Below are positions 7,857-16,012 of a stretch of DNA of 64,000 nucleotides, in pieces. Numbering within the stretch: position 1 is the first letter of the stretch; each line of letters opens with the position of its first letter. The translations under genes were made by a program, and so were the position numbers. Origin of the DNA: Methanolobus profundi (GTDB lineage Archaea; Halobacteriota; Methanosarcinia; Methanosarcinales; Methanosarcinaceae); NCBI RefSeq assembly GCF_900114835.1, contig NZ_FOUJ01000002.1, positions 80,374 through 144,373 of the forward strand, written 5' to 3'. The notes under the pieces were generated by a model. The model ran no database searches, was not told the origin of the DNA, and saw nothing but the letters and a program-made list of their open reading frames with translations.

Positions 7857-9706
7857 TATCTTACACCTGTGGAACGTTTCTTAGAGACATACCTGTTGGA
7901 GGGTATCGTTACGATATCCCTTTTGATAGAGTGCTTCACCATGGTCAGATGGGACATCATCTCATCGAACTCATAACGGTATGCTTCTGCAAGTGTCCCT
8001 GCATATTCAACCCCTTCCCATGTCAGCACATATTCATAACTCTGCCGGAACCTACCATCTTTTTCATAGTAACGAAGGTCCTCATCCACTATACCCATTG
8101 CAACAAGTACCTGTATGTCCTCGAATACCTTCTCACAGTACGGGAATCCATACCTTTCATGGAAGGAATAATCAAAGAGATTCTTCAGCTTCGGGAAACC
8201 ACTGAGCTCGAGGATGGTACGGTAGAGCCATGTGATATGACGAAGACGAGGGATCGATATGGAACCTTCCTTTTTATTTTCATTGACAAAGAGACTGTGG
8301 ACCGCGTAGAACAAAAGAATAATTCCCTCGATAGGAAGATACTGGTCCTCACGTGTGAAATTCAGAAGCCGAGGGGAGAGATCATCCACAACCCTGCGTA
8401 ATTCAGAGAGTACAGCTGTTGAATCCTTTTCAGTGACCACATCAATATGAGAGAATGCAGTGAGAGATATCTGCCGGGAGATCGCACGCACCAGACCATT
8501 GGCAAGTGCCGACTCATCATAGAAGAAACCATCTTCTTCATCCATGGCGATACGCATGCTCTTTGGAACTCCCGAAGCAACAGTAAGGTCCACAAGCACA
8601 TCACCGAGTTCCCCGGCAAGTCTTGTCTCGAGCCTCCTTGTAGCTACACCATGACGTGCGATAGTGGAAAGTGCCATTCTGGTCGATGGCCTGAGTATCT
8701 TCTGACTAAGCCTTGCAACAGGCACATACAACCTGCCATCACGCAGGTCGTTCAGTAATCCCAGGGACTTATCGGATGCATTGGACCTGATAAAACTTAG
8801 AAGGTCACCATCATTATATTCGGTGAAGAAACGAACGATCTCATCTTTTGCTGCATCTTTCCCAGAGACTGACCTGAAGTGTTCAAGTGCATCCTCAAGT
8901 GCATAGAGCAGCATGACCCTGCCTGCCTGGGTCTTTGGATTATGAATGATAGCAGTGTAATGATGAGCACGGGAAACTAACAATGATTCCGCTGCTGTGA
9001 GAGCCATATCACTGCCATAACCGGAACCATCGGAACTGCCCAGAACGATGTTCCCATTCTTTATTATGAGACTCCCGATTATCTGGTCAACGTCTATGAG
9101 TCCAAAAGAGACACCTGTATGATATGAATCACGCAGAAGGAAATCTATCCTGTCTGCATCCACATCTCCTGCAATGACCTGGGCAAGATATGGTTTTGAT
9201 ATTGACTGTGCATCTCCGGTGGCTATCTTTGATATCTCAGCAAAGAAGTCGAAGGGATCTGTGCCGAACTCTGACTCCACATATCTTGCAATATAGTTGT
9301 CCTGTGGAAGTATCCTTGATATGATATCCTTTGAGAAGGCCTCATGTTTGATGAACCTCTTCCCATCGATCATTGGCTGTAACTGAGGATTACGTTTGAG
9401 CACATTCTCTACTGCATGCGAGAATGCAGAGTGACCCACATCATGCAAAAGCCCTGCAAGCCTTATCTTGCAAATCTCCACATCCTCAAGCGACAGGGAC
9501 TGACCGATCACCGATGCCATGTGCATGGTTCCGATGCTGTGTTCAAAACGAGTGTGGTTGGCACCGGGATATACATGGTCAACAAGTCCCAGCTGCTGGA
9601 TATTCCTTAGCCTCTGAACATGCCTTGTATTAAGCACCATCTGTTCGAACTCATCGAGTATGATGGTCTTGTGTACAGGGTCGTGGATTATCAGGGGTTT
9701 TTGCAT
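7856..9706 (-). CDS. HD-domain phosphohydrolase (dNTPase/SAMHD1-like)
   Basis: A 616-residue metal-dependent phosphohydrolase of the HD superfamily, related to dGTP triphosphohydrolases. From the ATG at 9706 the metal ligands fall at His56 ('TRFEHSIG'), His88-Asp89 ('GLLHDVGHS') and the Asp in 'GDVDADRIDFLLRDS'. The N-terminal 'IHDPVHKTI' and 'QRLRNIQQLG' match this family. The frame stays open to 9829, but those extra 41 codons do not resemble the family start. It is co-transcribed with trmI. The substrate is not known; deoxynucleotide hydrolysis is only the family expectation. Confidence 0.85.
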   Translation of the reverse strand: MQKPLIIHDPVHKTIILDEFEQMVLNTRHVQRLRNIQQLGLVDHVYPGANHTRFEHSIGTMHMASVIGQSLSLEDVEICKIRLAGLLHDVGHSAFSHAVENVLKRNPQLQPMIDGKRFIKHEAFSKDIISRILPQDNYIARYVESEFGTDPFDFFAEISKIATGDAQSISKPYLAQVIAGDVDADRIDFLLRDSYHTGVSFGLIDVDQIIGSLIIKNGNIVLGSSDGSGYGSDMALTAAESLLVSRAHHYTAIIHNPKTQAGRVMLLYALEDALEHFRSVSGKDAAKDEIVRFFTEYNDGDLLSFIRSNASDKSLGLLNDLRDGRLYVPVARLSQKILRPSTRMALSTIARHGVATRRLETRLAGELGDVLVDLTVASGVPKSMRIAMDEEDGFFYDESALANGLVRAISRQISLTAFSHIDVVTEKDSTAVLSELRRVVDDLSPRLLNFTREDQYLPIEGIILLFYAVHSLFVNENKKEGSISIPRLRHITWLYRTILELSGFPKLKNLFDYSFHERYGFPYCEKVFEDIQVLVAMGIVDEDLRYYEKDGRFRQSYEYVLTWEGVEYAGTLAEAYRYEFDEMMSHLTMVKHSIKRDIVTIPSNRYVSKKRSTGVR

Positions 9707-10344
9707 TGTGAAGTAATAATGAGTATTTGATATATAAAGGTTGGAAAGGTAGATTTCTGTGAGAAGCCTGTTAATTTCAACTTTGAACACAGCAATTCTT
9801 ATGAGCATTAAATAATTGCATGATTTCAATAGTTTTCAGGAGGATGGCGAAGGAAAGTGCCGCCTGCGGCGGATGGTAGCACCATTCTTTGTCTGCCACT
9901 GATCCTTACAGATATAATTAGAAACACAAGGCTGCAAGGAACAATAATTTAGATCGATCAGAAGTTATAAATTACTAAAATCATCCCGAAGGGTCCGGCA
10001 AAGCCGGCACATCCCAAAAAGAGGAATAAGATGAAACGTTGCTTCCACTCGTTTTCTGCATACAGATAAATTAAAAAATAGAATTGATCCCATAAGATCG
10101 ATAATCTACAACCACGACAGGCATATACAATCGTATGAGCAATTTCAATGAGAATCCCTACAGAGCCAAAGATGGATCTTGGTTATTTTGAGATAATGAC
10201 CAATCGGGAAGAATATATACATGCAATAGATTATCGCGACAGTGTAGCGACAATTCAAATCATACTTTTGCCCTTACCTACGAAGACTGACCCGCCAACC
10301 TTTACATTTTTATCCCGGTTCTTACATCTAAAGAGGCAGATAGC
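9707..10344. other. Long intergenic region without a credible gene
   Basis: This divergent gap between the HD gene and mtnA holds the first copy of a dispersed element (see 9842-10063) and then about 280 nt of sequence. A 66-codon frame at 10148 overlaps the mtnA start and has no family resemblance or RBS. No tRNA-like fold was recognised. Confidence 0.6.
9842..10063 (+). repeat. Dispersed intergenic element, copy A
   Basis: Three blocks match copy B at 52199-52331 in the same order and orientation. Block 1 (9842-9895) matches 52199-52252 at 41 of 54 ungapped positions. Block 2 (9996-10022) matches 52265-52291 at 25 of 27. Block 3 ends both copies with TCTGCATAC. Copy A has about 88 extra nt between blocks 1 and 2. 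Conserved hairpins are CCG-nCTG-CGG in block 1 and CGGC-nAA-GCCG in block 2. No coding frame is conserved. The strand given is arbitrary. Confidence 0.7.
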
Positions 10345-11364
10345 ATGAGAACCATAGACTGGAATGATGACTCTAATTCAATTGTAATGATAGACCAGAC
10401 ACTTCTGCCAATGGAGTACAAGGTCATTGAATGCAAGAACCTTGCTTCCCTTTGTGAAGCAATAAGGTCGCTTCGTGTCAGAGGTGCTCCAGCATTGGGA
10501 GCTGCCGGTGCCTATGGTATCGCACTTGCCGCAACCCTCAGCAGTGCAAAGGACATGGAGGCACTCATCAGAGACCTCGATGTAGCTGCAAAGACCATAA
10601 AGGCAACACGCCCAACAGCTGTCAACCTTGCATGGGGTGTTGACAGGACCATTAGTGCGATCTCAGATGCATACGACCTTGATGGGATCAAGGATGTAGT
10701 ACTGGCCGAGGCAAAGAACATCGCCGACGAGGATGTCGAAACCAACAAGAAGCTAGGAAAGTACGGAGCAAAATTGCTGGAGGACGGTGACACGGTCATG
10801 ACACATTGCAATGCAGGAAAGATGGCATGTGTTGACTGGGGAACCGCACTGGGAGTCATCCGCTCTGCCGTAGAAGCAGGGAAAGATATCAAAGTGATCT
10901 CCTGCGAGACAAGACCACTGAACCAGGGTGGCAGGATCACAACATGGGAACTCATGCAGGACAATATAGACGTGACACTAATATCAGACTCCATGTCAGG
11001 ACATGTTATGAGCAAGGGCATGGTGGACAAGGTCATTGTAGGTGCTGACAGGATAACAGGAGACGCGGTCTTCAACAAGATAGGCACATACACCCACTCG
11101 GTCCTTGCAAGAGAACATGAGATACCATTCTTTGTTGCAGCACCAATATCCACATTTGATCCGAACAACTGGGAAGATACCGTCACGATCGAAGAGAGAG
11201 ATGCAGATGAACTTCGCTTCTTTAAAGATGTACAGATAGCACCTGCAGATGTCAAAGTATACAACCCTGCATTCGATGCCACACCAATGGAGAATGTGAC
11301 CGCCGTCATTACAGAAAAAGGAGTGTTCTATCCACCGTTCCTGCTGGATGAACTACTGGCCTGA
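10345..11364 (+). CDS. mtnA: S-methyl-5-thioribose-1-phosphate isomerase family protein
   Basis: Aldose-ketose isomerase of the eIF2B-like family; in MtnA it converts methylthioribose-1-phosphate to the ribulose form in methionine salvage. The 339-residue protein has 'RVRGAPALGAAGAYG' (45-58), the catalytic Cys155 in 'THCNAGKMAC' and the catalytic Asp234 in 'GADRIT'. The related ribose-1,5-bisphosphate isomerase of archaeal AMP recycling shares the fold, but the presence of both catalytic motifs and the length favour MtnA. RBS AAAGAGG precedes the ATG. It stands alone; no other salvage genes are adjacent. Confidence 0.9.
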   Translation: MRTIDWNDDSNSIVMIDQTLLPMEYKVIECKNLASLCEAIRSLRVRGAPALGAAGAYGIALAATLSSAKDMEALIRDLDVAAKTIKATRPTAVNLAWGVDRTISAISDAYDLDGIKDVVLAEAKNIADEDVETNKKLGKYGAKLLEDGDTVMTHCNAGKMACVDWGTALGVIRSAVEAGKDIKVISCETRPLNQGGRITTWELMQDNIDVTLISDSMSGHVMSKGMVDKVIVGADRITGDAVFNKIGTYTHSVLAREHEIPFFVAAPISTFDPNNWEDTVTIEERDADELRFFKDVQIAPADVKVYNPAFDATPMENVTAVITEKGVFYPPFLLDELLA

Positions 11365-11461
11365 AGGCACATCCTTTTAAATCATGAAGTTCATGTGAGG
11401 AACAAATAAATTAATAATAACCAATTATAACTAATTAATAATTAGTAAATACGGAGATACC

Positions 11462-11644
11462 ATGTCAAAGAAGAAATCCAGTGGCGGAAACGGCCTGATG
11501 TCATCAGCAGGTCTTATGCGGTACTATGAAGCCGACAAAAAAGCAATACACGTAGACCCTAAGACAGTAATAGCCTTTGGTGTTGTCATAGGTCTTATTA
11601 TACTCATACTTGATGCAAACTTTGGAATGTGGCCAGTAGTATAA
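11462..11644 (+). CDS. secG: Preprotein translocase Sec61-beta subunit
   Basis: A 60-residue tail-anchored component of the SecYE-beta protein-conducting channel. It has the Lys/Ser/Gly-rich cytoplasmic head, the family motif 'LMSSAGLMRYYE', then one membrane helix at about 38-55 ('VIAFGVVIGLIILIL') and a short outer tail. Size and order match archaeal Sec61-beta exactly. It converges on the SRP19 gene, so two protein-targeting genes share this locus. Confidence 0.95.
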   Translation: MSKKKSSGGNGLMSSAGLMRYYEADKKAIHVDPKTVIAFGVVIGLIILILDANFGMWPVV

Positions 11645-11704
11645 ACTACATAGTCACACCTAACCATTCTTTTTTAAAATAACTAAAAATAAACAGTGTA
11701 ACTA

Positions 11705-11995
11705 TCAGGAACGCATTTCCTTGATAGTTGCGCAGATCCTTCTGCAATGATGGGTCTTTGGTGCAGTATTATCAATAAGTACTCTGCCTTTATCTTCCCA
11801 CCAGCTGCGAGGATACGCCTTGTCGGCTTCGACCTCAGGGTTGAGCCCAAGCTTTTGTGCAGCTTTGTTTATCTCAGTGATAGTTGGAGACTCCACAGAA
11901 GTCCTTCTGGAAACAATACGACCATGACTCCTTGATTTTGTCTTGTCGATATATGCAGGCCAGATGACCAGTTTTCCCCTGTCTTTCATCATCAT
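11705..11995 (-). CDS. srp19: Signal recognition particle 19-kDa protein
   Basis: Binds the 7S RNA of the signal recognition particle and helps SRP54 assemble. The family signature 'GKLVIWPAYIDKTKSRSHGR' is near the N-terminus and the basic C-terminal region contains 'WWEDKGRVLI'. I chose the first Met of the MMMKDR run (96 residues). An ATG seven codons earlier lies immediately next to the likely TATA box, which would put the transcript start close to the chosen Met and make the gene nearly leaderless. Which of the three consecutive Met codons is used is undecided. Confidence 0.9.
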   Translation of the reverse strand: MMMKDRGKLVIWPAYIDKTKSRSHGRIVSRRTSVESPTITEINKAAQKLGLNPEVEADKAYPRSWWEDKGRVLIDNTAPKTHHCRRICATIKEMRS

Positions 11996-12017
11996 GGGTC
12001 TAACAATACACCTCATT

Positions 12018-12030
12018 CAATTTAAATTTG
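12018..12030 (-). promoter_or_regulatory. TATA box of SRP19
   Basis: CAAATTTAAATTG on the minus strand ends 22 nt before the chosen ATG, fitting a leaderless transcript. Confidence 0.5.
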
Positions 12031-12112
12031 CCCTGAAAATTCACGTAACAATCAGGTATGATATACAGGAGAATGGATAAAATATAAGTACACTGAATGC
12101 TGCCTTGTATCC

Positions 12113-12388
12113 ATGATCGATGTACCAAGAGAACTACCAGTGGAAACTGACGTACAGGATTTCATCCTCAAAGCAAAAAAGGACTTCCGCCTGTGCACCA
12201 CATGTGGAGGACCTGCCATAGTTCCTACAACTATGAGCGAGCCAAAGGATTCCGACATAAAAGTGAGCATAGGGAACAATACACTGCACGTATCAAAGGT
12301 CCAGGCAAGATATATCAGGCAGATCGAGATGAGAATGCTCCTTGGATACATTAACTATTGTGAAAGGAACGGTATTGAAGAGTACTGA
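12113..12388 (+). CDS. Small archaeal CxxC protein, function unknown
   Basis: A 91-residue cytoplasmic protein I cannot assign to a characterised family. A 'CTTCGGPAIVP' motif near residue 30 looks like half a zinc site, and a basic helix 'ARYIRQIEMRMLLGYINY' fills the C-terminal third. It has its own TATA-like AAAATATAA upstream and converges on the DUF5806-like gene. Only two Cys are present in the motif, so metal binding would need dimerisation or other ligands. The composition is ordinary and the ORF looks real. Confidence 0.75.
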   Translation: MIDVPRELPVETDVQDFILKAKKDFRLCTTCGGPAIVPTTMSEPKDSDIKVSIGNNTLHVSKVQARYIRQIEMRMLLGYINYCERNGIEEY

Positions 12389-12399
12389 TGTACCCTTCA

Positions 12400-12873
12400 T
12401 CAATATTCTTCATCCAGTGATTCATTTATATTTCTGAGAACTTCGGCAACTAGCATCTGGACCTCTGTTGCATGTTCCTCCGGGACCTCACTACCCTCGG
12501 TATCCATGAGCTTTTTGATATCGATGACCATCTTGTGGATCATAGTTATCATCTCTTCCTGCGTTATAAGTCCTGCATAATATGCATAGAAGAAAGTAGT
12601 TCCACTGCGTTGCACCTTTTTCTTAAAGGATGAGCGGGCATTGGAGACTTCCTGCCTTGAATATGCCTCATCCATGAACGGAACGAGCTCTGGAAGGTTC
12701 TCACCTATCCACGTCATCTCTGAATGGTTGGAGAGATTCTTGAAGTCGGCACACATCCTTGACACCACCCATTCCCTGGCCGTAAGGTGCGTAGTCTCTT
12801 TCAAAAAACGAGTTACATCGGAGTAACTCTTATTGTCCATTTTCTTGAATTTCTGATACTTGTTCATCGCCAT
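12400..12873 (-). CDS. DUF5806-like archaeal protein
   Basis: A 157-residue acidic-tailed cytoplasmic protein. The sequence 'LTAREWVVSRMCADFKN', 'IGENLPELVPFM' and 'ARSSFKKKVQRSGTTF' matches my memory of the euryarchaeal DUF5806 family, also seen in haloarchaea. The helical content is high and no membrane segment is present. Function is unknown. It is divergent from the universal stress protein at 12976 with about 100 nt between starts. The family label is from recall, not a search. Confidence 0.75.
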   Translation of the reverse strand: MAMNKYQKFKKMDNKSYSDVTRFLKETTHLTAREWVVSRMCADFKNLSNHSEMTWIGENLPELVPFMDEAYSRQEVSNARSSFKKKVQRSGTTFFYAYYAGLITQEEMITMIHKMVIDIKKLMDTEGSEVPEEHATEVQMLVAEVLRNINESLDEEY

Positions 12874-12975
12874 TCACCCTTAACAAAGCATACACAGAGC
12901 TAGTATTGCAGCCATTGTATTACACAATTGCATTCCAACATATTTAATAATAACCTGTACAATTCCACAGGTTGA

Positions 12976-13410
12976 ATGAAAATACTCATCCCTACAGATG
13001 GCTCGGTATACTCTTCAAATGCTGCAAAGGTGGCTGCAAAAATAGCACTTGGCCACGATTACAAGCTGCTTGTTCTGCACGTGGTCCCTGATAAAGGGTT
13101 CAAAAGGAAAAAGTGGCAGAAAGAAGGTGCTGAGAATGCAATATCAGGCATCACAGACATACTTGTGAAGGCAGGTTGCGAGATAGAAAGGATAGAGTCT
13201 ATAATAAAGGACGGTAACGCACCCGAGATGATCGTCAAGGTTGCCAGAAAACAAAATGCGGACCGCATAGTCATTGGCACACATGGCAAGAACGGCCTGA
13301 AGAAACTGATGGGGTCTGTTACTGAGAAAGTATTACAGATATCTGATGTTCTGGTACTTGTCGTACCGCCCAAATACACTGCTCATATCGATAACATAAA
13401 TGATGAATGA
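12976..13410 (+). CDS. Universal stress protein, UspA family
   Basis: A 144-residue nucleotide-binding alpha/beta protein. It starts 'MKILIPTDGSVYSSNAAK', the Usp ATP-binding strand-loop, and ends with 'GTHGKNGLKKLMGSVTEKVL', the G-x2-G-x9-G-S/T signature that binds ATP phosphates. Such proteins form dimers and respond to stress; the specific role here is unknown. It is a single-domain protein with no transporter fused. Confidence 0.92.
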   Translation: MKILIPTDGSVYSSNAAKVAAKIALGHDYKLLVLHVVPDKGFKRKKWQKEGAENAISGITDILVKAGCEIERIESIIKDGNAPEMIVKVARKQNADRIVIGTHGKNGLKKLMGSVTEKVLQISDVLVLVVPPKYTAHIDNINDE

Positions 13411-13429
13411 TAGTGGAGATGTCCACATA

Positions 13430-14242
13430 TCAACGAATTTCAAGTGCTTTTTTCATTGTAGCTTTTCCTGAACGCACATCATCGATAGAGAATACTTCCA
13501 TATTGAAGATGCCATTGTAGCCTTTTAGCTCGTTCAGCACAGTATAGTCCACAGTTCCTGAACCCGGTGCAAGATGCTCATCCCCGTCATAATCATTTGT
13601 CCAGACACCACCATTGTCATGCACATGCACATGAATGACATAAGGAGCCATTGTCTTTGCAAACTCACGGAGCTTAGTGCTATCACCAGCACATGTCAGA
13701 TTGGCATGACCTATATCGAAAGTTGCACCGAGATTATCAGAATTCACCTCTTCAACTGCACGCACAAGTTCATTGGCATCACAGCACAGGTTGCCAGTAG
13801 ACGTGCCTTCCTTGTTCTCAAGTCCCAGCATCACGCCGCTATCCTCTGCATCTGATGCAAGTATCTTCAGATTCGATACCATCCTGTTGAAACATGCCTC
13901 ACGGTCATTGCCAACCCTTCCCGGATGCAGTACTATTGCATTTGAACCAAGCTTTGCAGCAAGTTCAATAGATTCCCTGATGAGCCGGAATTCTCTACCG
14001 CCCATACTGGCAGTGTCTACAACCACATCCTTCGGATATGTGGGAACATCGGCAAAATAAGGAGCATGGAGAGATGTCTTAAGATCTAACGTCGAGAGCT
14101 CATCAAGTATTGCATCCAGAATATCCTTTTGGAGAACAGATTCCCTGTAAACACCAAGTTTTGGCATATAAAGCTCAACTGAGTCCAGTTCTGAAGCGAT
14201 CTCGGAGAAATTACCTGCAAAAGATGAAGCACCTAATATCAT
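13430..14242 (-). CDS. Sugar-phosphate isomerase/epimerase-like TIM barrel
   Basis: A 270-residue protein of the xylose-isomerase-like/AP-endonuclease family 2 fold. Metal-ligand motifs are visible: 'LHAPYF' (His), 'VLHPGRVGN', 'GLENKEG' (Glu), 'TFDIGHANLT' (Asp, His), 'VHVHDNGG' and 'MEVFS' (Glu). This pattern fits a divalent-metal isomerase. The substrate is not evident; endonuclease IV is less likely because the length and Cys-free DNA-binding loops do not match it well. It is transcribed away from the U32 gene. Confidence 0.8.
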   Translation of the reverse strand: MILGASSFAGNFSEIASELDSVELYMPKLGVYRESVLQKDILDAILDELSTLDLKTSLHAPYFADVPTYPKDVVVDTASMGGREFRLIRESIELAAKLGSNAIVLHPGRVGNDREACFNRMVSNLKILASDAEDSGVMLGLENKEGTSTGNLCCDANELVRAVEEVNSDNLGATFDIGHANLTCAGDSTKLREFAKTMAPYVIHVHVHDNGGVWTNDYDGDEHLAPGSGTVDYTVLNELKGYNGIFNMEVFSIDDVRSGKATMKKALEIR

Positions 14243-14338
14243 GACTAAATGGTAATGGTAGTATCTAATAAGGATTTTGCTTTTTCAAAATTACAATAAC
14301 CAAAATACTTATCTAAATTAAAGAGTACCAGCAAAGCG

Positions 14339-15370
14339 ATGAAACTTTACGCTCCACACGTGGGACACCTTGAAGGACTGGAGGAGCTGCTTGCCGGTTC
14401 CAAAGATATCTACGGCATCTACATGGCGGGCACTCCAGACTATGTCGGTACCGGGAGGACCAATCTCAGTGCACCCGGACTGGAAGAGATAGCTGAACAG
14501 ACCGAGTATGCCCACGATAAAGGCGTAAAGATGGAAGTGGTCCTGAACAGTTCCTGCATGGGTGGACAACACCTCACTGCAGAAGGATACAACAGGATCA
14601 ACTGGTATTTTAGAGAGCTCAATAACATAGGAATTGATTCCATAACTGTTGCAGAGCCTTATTTTGTAGAAATGCTGGCAAAGGATTTCGACATGGAGGT
14701 CGTTGTATCTGTCCTTTCATTCGTGGATTCCCCACAAAAAGCTGAGTTCTATGAAGCACTTGGAGCAGATACTATAGTAATAGACCCGGTGGTCAACCGT
14801 GACTTCGATAAACTTGAAGCAATAAGGGATTCAGTATCAACTGACCTGAAACTGCTTGTGAACGAAGGATGCCTTTACCAGTGCCCATTCAGATATGCAC
14901 ATTTCAATTTCTTCTCCCATGCCAACGGACCGGGACCTAAACTGAACGTGCTTGATGACTACTACTATTATAAGTGCCTCTCTCTCAGGATAAGTGATCC
15001 ACAACAACTCATCAAATCCCCGTGGATAAGACCTGAGGACCTCAAGGAGTACAAACACATAACAGATATCTTCAAGATAGGTGGAAGGACACATTTCCCC
15101 AATTGGATATTGAACAATGTGAAGGCATACGCCAATGAGTCATATGATGGAAACCTTATGGACCTGCTGGATTGTCCCAGAGACATAAGGGATCTTTTCA
15201 ACATACCGAACAAAGAACTTGATGGTGCCATTTCCCAGTGGAAGCAATGTGGTAAAGTATGTAACAAATGCGGATACTGTAAGAGACTTGCAGAGAAGAT
15301 AATAGAGGTCTACTCCACAGAGGATGGCAATAACGTGCTTAAGCCCCTAAAGACAGAAGGAGGACAATAA
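14339..15370 (+). CDS. U32-family protein with C-terminal Cys cluster
   Basis: A 343-residue TIM-barrel protein of the peptidase-U32 superfamily, which includes Fe-S enzymes in O2-independent hydroxylation and RNA modification. The family signature 'VNEGCLYQCPFR' contains Cys178 and Cys182, and Cys213 and Cys279 follow. A C-x3-C-x2-C-x2-C cluster ('CGKVCNKCGYC') lies at Cys304, Cys308, Cys311 and Cys314. The Cys content suggests one or two Fe-S clusters; protease activity is unlikely. The last base of its stop is the first base of the next gene's ATG (TAATG), so the two are coupled. The reaction is unknown. Confidence 0.85.
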   Translation: MKLYAPHVGHLEGLEELLAGSKDIYGIYMAGTPDYVGTGRTNLSAPGLEEIAEQTEYAHDKGVKMEVVLNSSCMGGQHLTAEGYNRINWYFRELNNIGIDSITVAEPYFVEMLAKDFDMEVVVSVLSFVDSPQKAEFYEALGADTIVIDPVVNRDFDKLEAIRDSVSTDLKLLVNEGCLYQCPFRYAHFNFFSHANGPGPKLNVLDDYYYYKCLSLRISDPQQLIKSPWIRPEDLKEYKHITDIFKIGGRTHFPNWILNNVKAYANESYDGNLMDLLDCPRDIRDLFNIPNKELDGAISQWKQCGKVCNKCGYCKRLAEKIIEVYSTEDGNNVLKPLKTEGGQ

Positions 15371-15756
15371 TGACAATAACAGATACATTAGCAAAGAGCC
15401 GTGGTGACCTTGAGAACAAACTAAGGAACCTGCTGGCAAAACCGGTCTTCCTGATCGAACTTGATGCCTTTGCACTCCCATGCGGATGTAAAGGGGTCAC
15501 AATAAACGCCAGAGGTATACAGTACGATGATATCGAGATATTCGAGGAACATGTCAATAAATATCTCAAAGAGACATCAGAGGATCTCGAAGTAGAGCCA
15601 TCATTCCTTTTTGCAAGACTTGTCCCAGGTACGGCAGAAGTAGCCTCACTTAACAGCAGAATACTGTGTAACAGATGTTACATGGATTTTGCCAGAGGTA
15701 CCGGCAAGATGCCAAGGCCGGATATATATATACTTAACTTTACACGCAGAGAGTAA
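15370..15756 (+). CDS. Small Cys-pair protein coupled to the U32 gene
   Basis: A 128-residue cytoplasmic protein conserved, as far as I recall, in methanogens (possibly DUF5402). Two Cys pairs, Cys38-Gly-Cys40 and Cys100-x2-Cys103, could bind a metal or Fe-S cluster. Its ATG shares a base with the stop of the U32 gene, and it ends 256 nt before mtrE, with T-rich sequence just after the stop. The tight coupling argues for a complex with the U32 protein. No enzymatic motif is recognisable. Confidence 0.75.
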   Translation: MTITDTLAKSRGDLENKLRNLLAKPVFLIELDAFALPCGCKGVTINARGIQYDDIEIFEEHVNKYLKETSEDLEVEPSFLFARLVPGTAEVASLNSRILCNRCYMDFARGTGKMPRPDIYILNFTRRE

Positions 15757-15820
15757 TACCTGTTTTTTCAATATTTTTTGAAATATATATTTTTAACGTT
15801 GGTCGCTATCGGATCTTTTC

Positions 15821-15893
15821 TCATATCAAAGGTTAAAAAACAACGCTTTTGATATGATCCATTCGAAAGCTTTAAGAAGTATTTAATATAATG
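15821..15893 (+). promoter_or_regulatory. mtr promoter region with 10-bp inverted repeat
   Basis: TCATATCAAA at 15821-15830 is exactly complementary to TTTGATATGA at 15848-15857. A TATA-like TATTTAATATAA follows at 15880-15891, which would give a leader of roughly 95 nt. A strong AAGGAGG at 15998-16004 is the mtrE ribosome-binding site. The inverted repeat lies just upstream of the TATA box, where an archaeal activator could bind. Confidence 0.5.
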
Positions 15894-16012
15894 CAAACCA
15901 CCTGACGTTAGTCTACGCCATAGCAATTATGAAAATATATTCAAATGATCATTGTTGTAAATTTGGCAGATCTACGCTAATTTAATACAAATACAAAAAG
16001 GAGGAAATGTGA

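Noticed and set aside
9707-9829. N-terminal extension of the HD protein
   Set aside because: The extra 41 codons do not resemble the family, and the start at 9706 gives the usual N-terminus.
10148-10348. A 66-codon plus-strand frame upstream of mtnA
   Set aside because: It overlaps the mtnA start, has no RBS and has no recognisable composition or family.
10512-11309. A 265-codon minus-strand frame
   Set aside because: It is antisense to mtnA, is Ser/Ala/Val-rich without a family match, and has no promoter or RBS.
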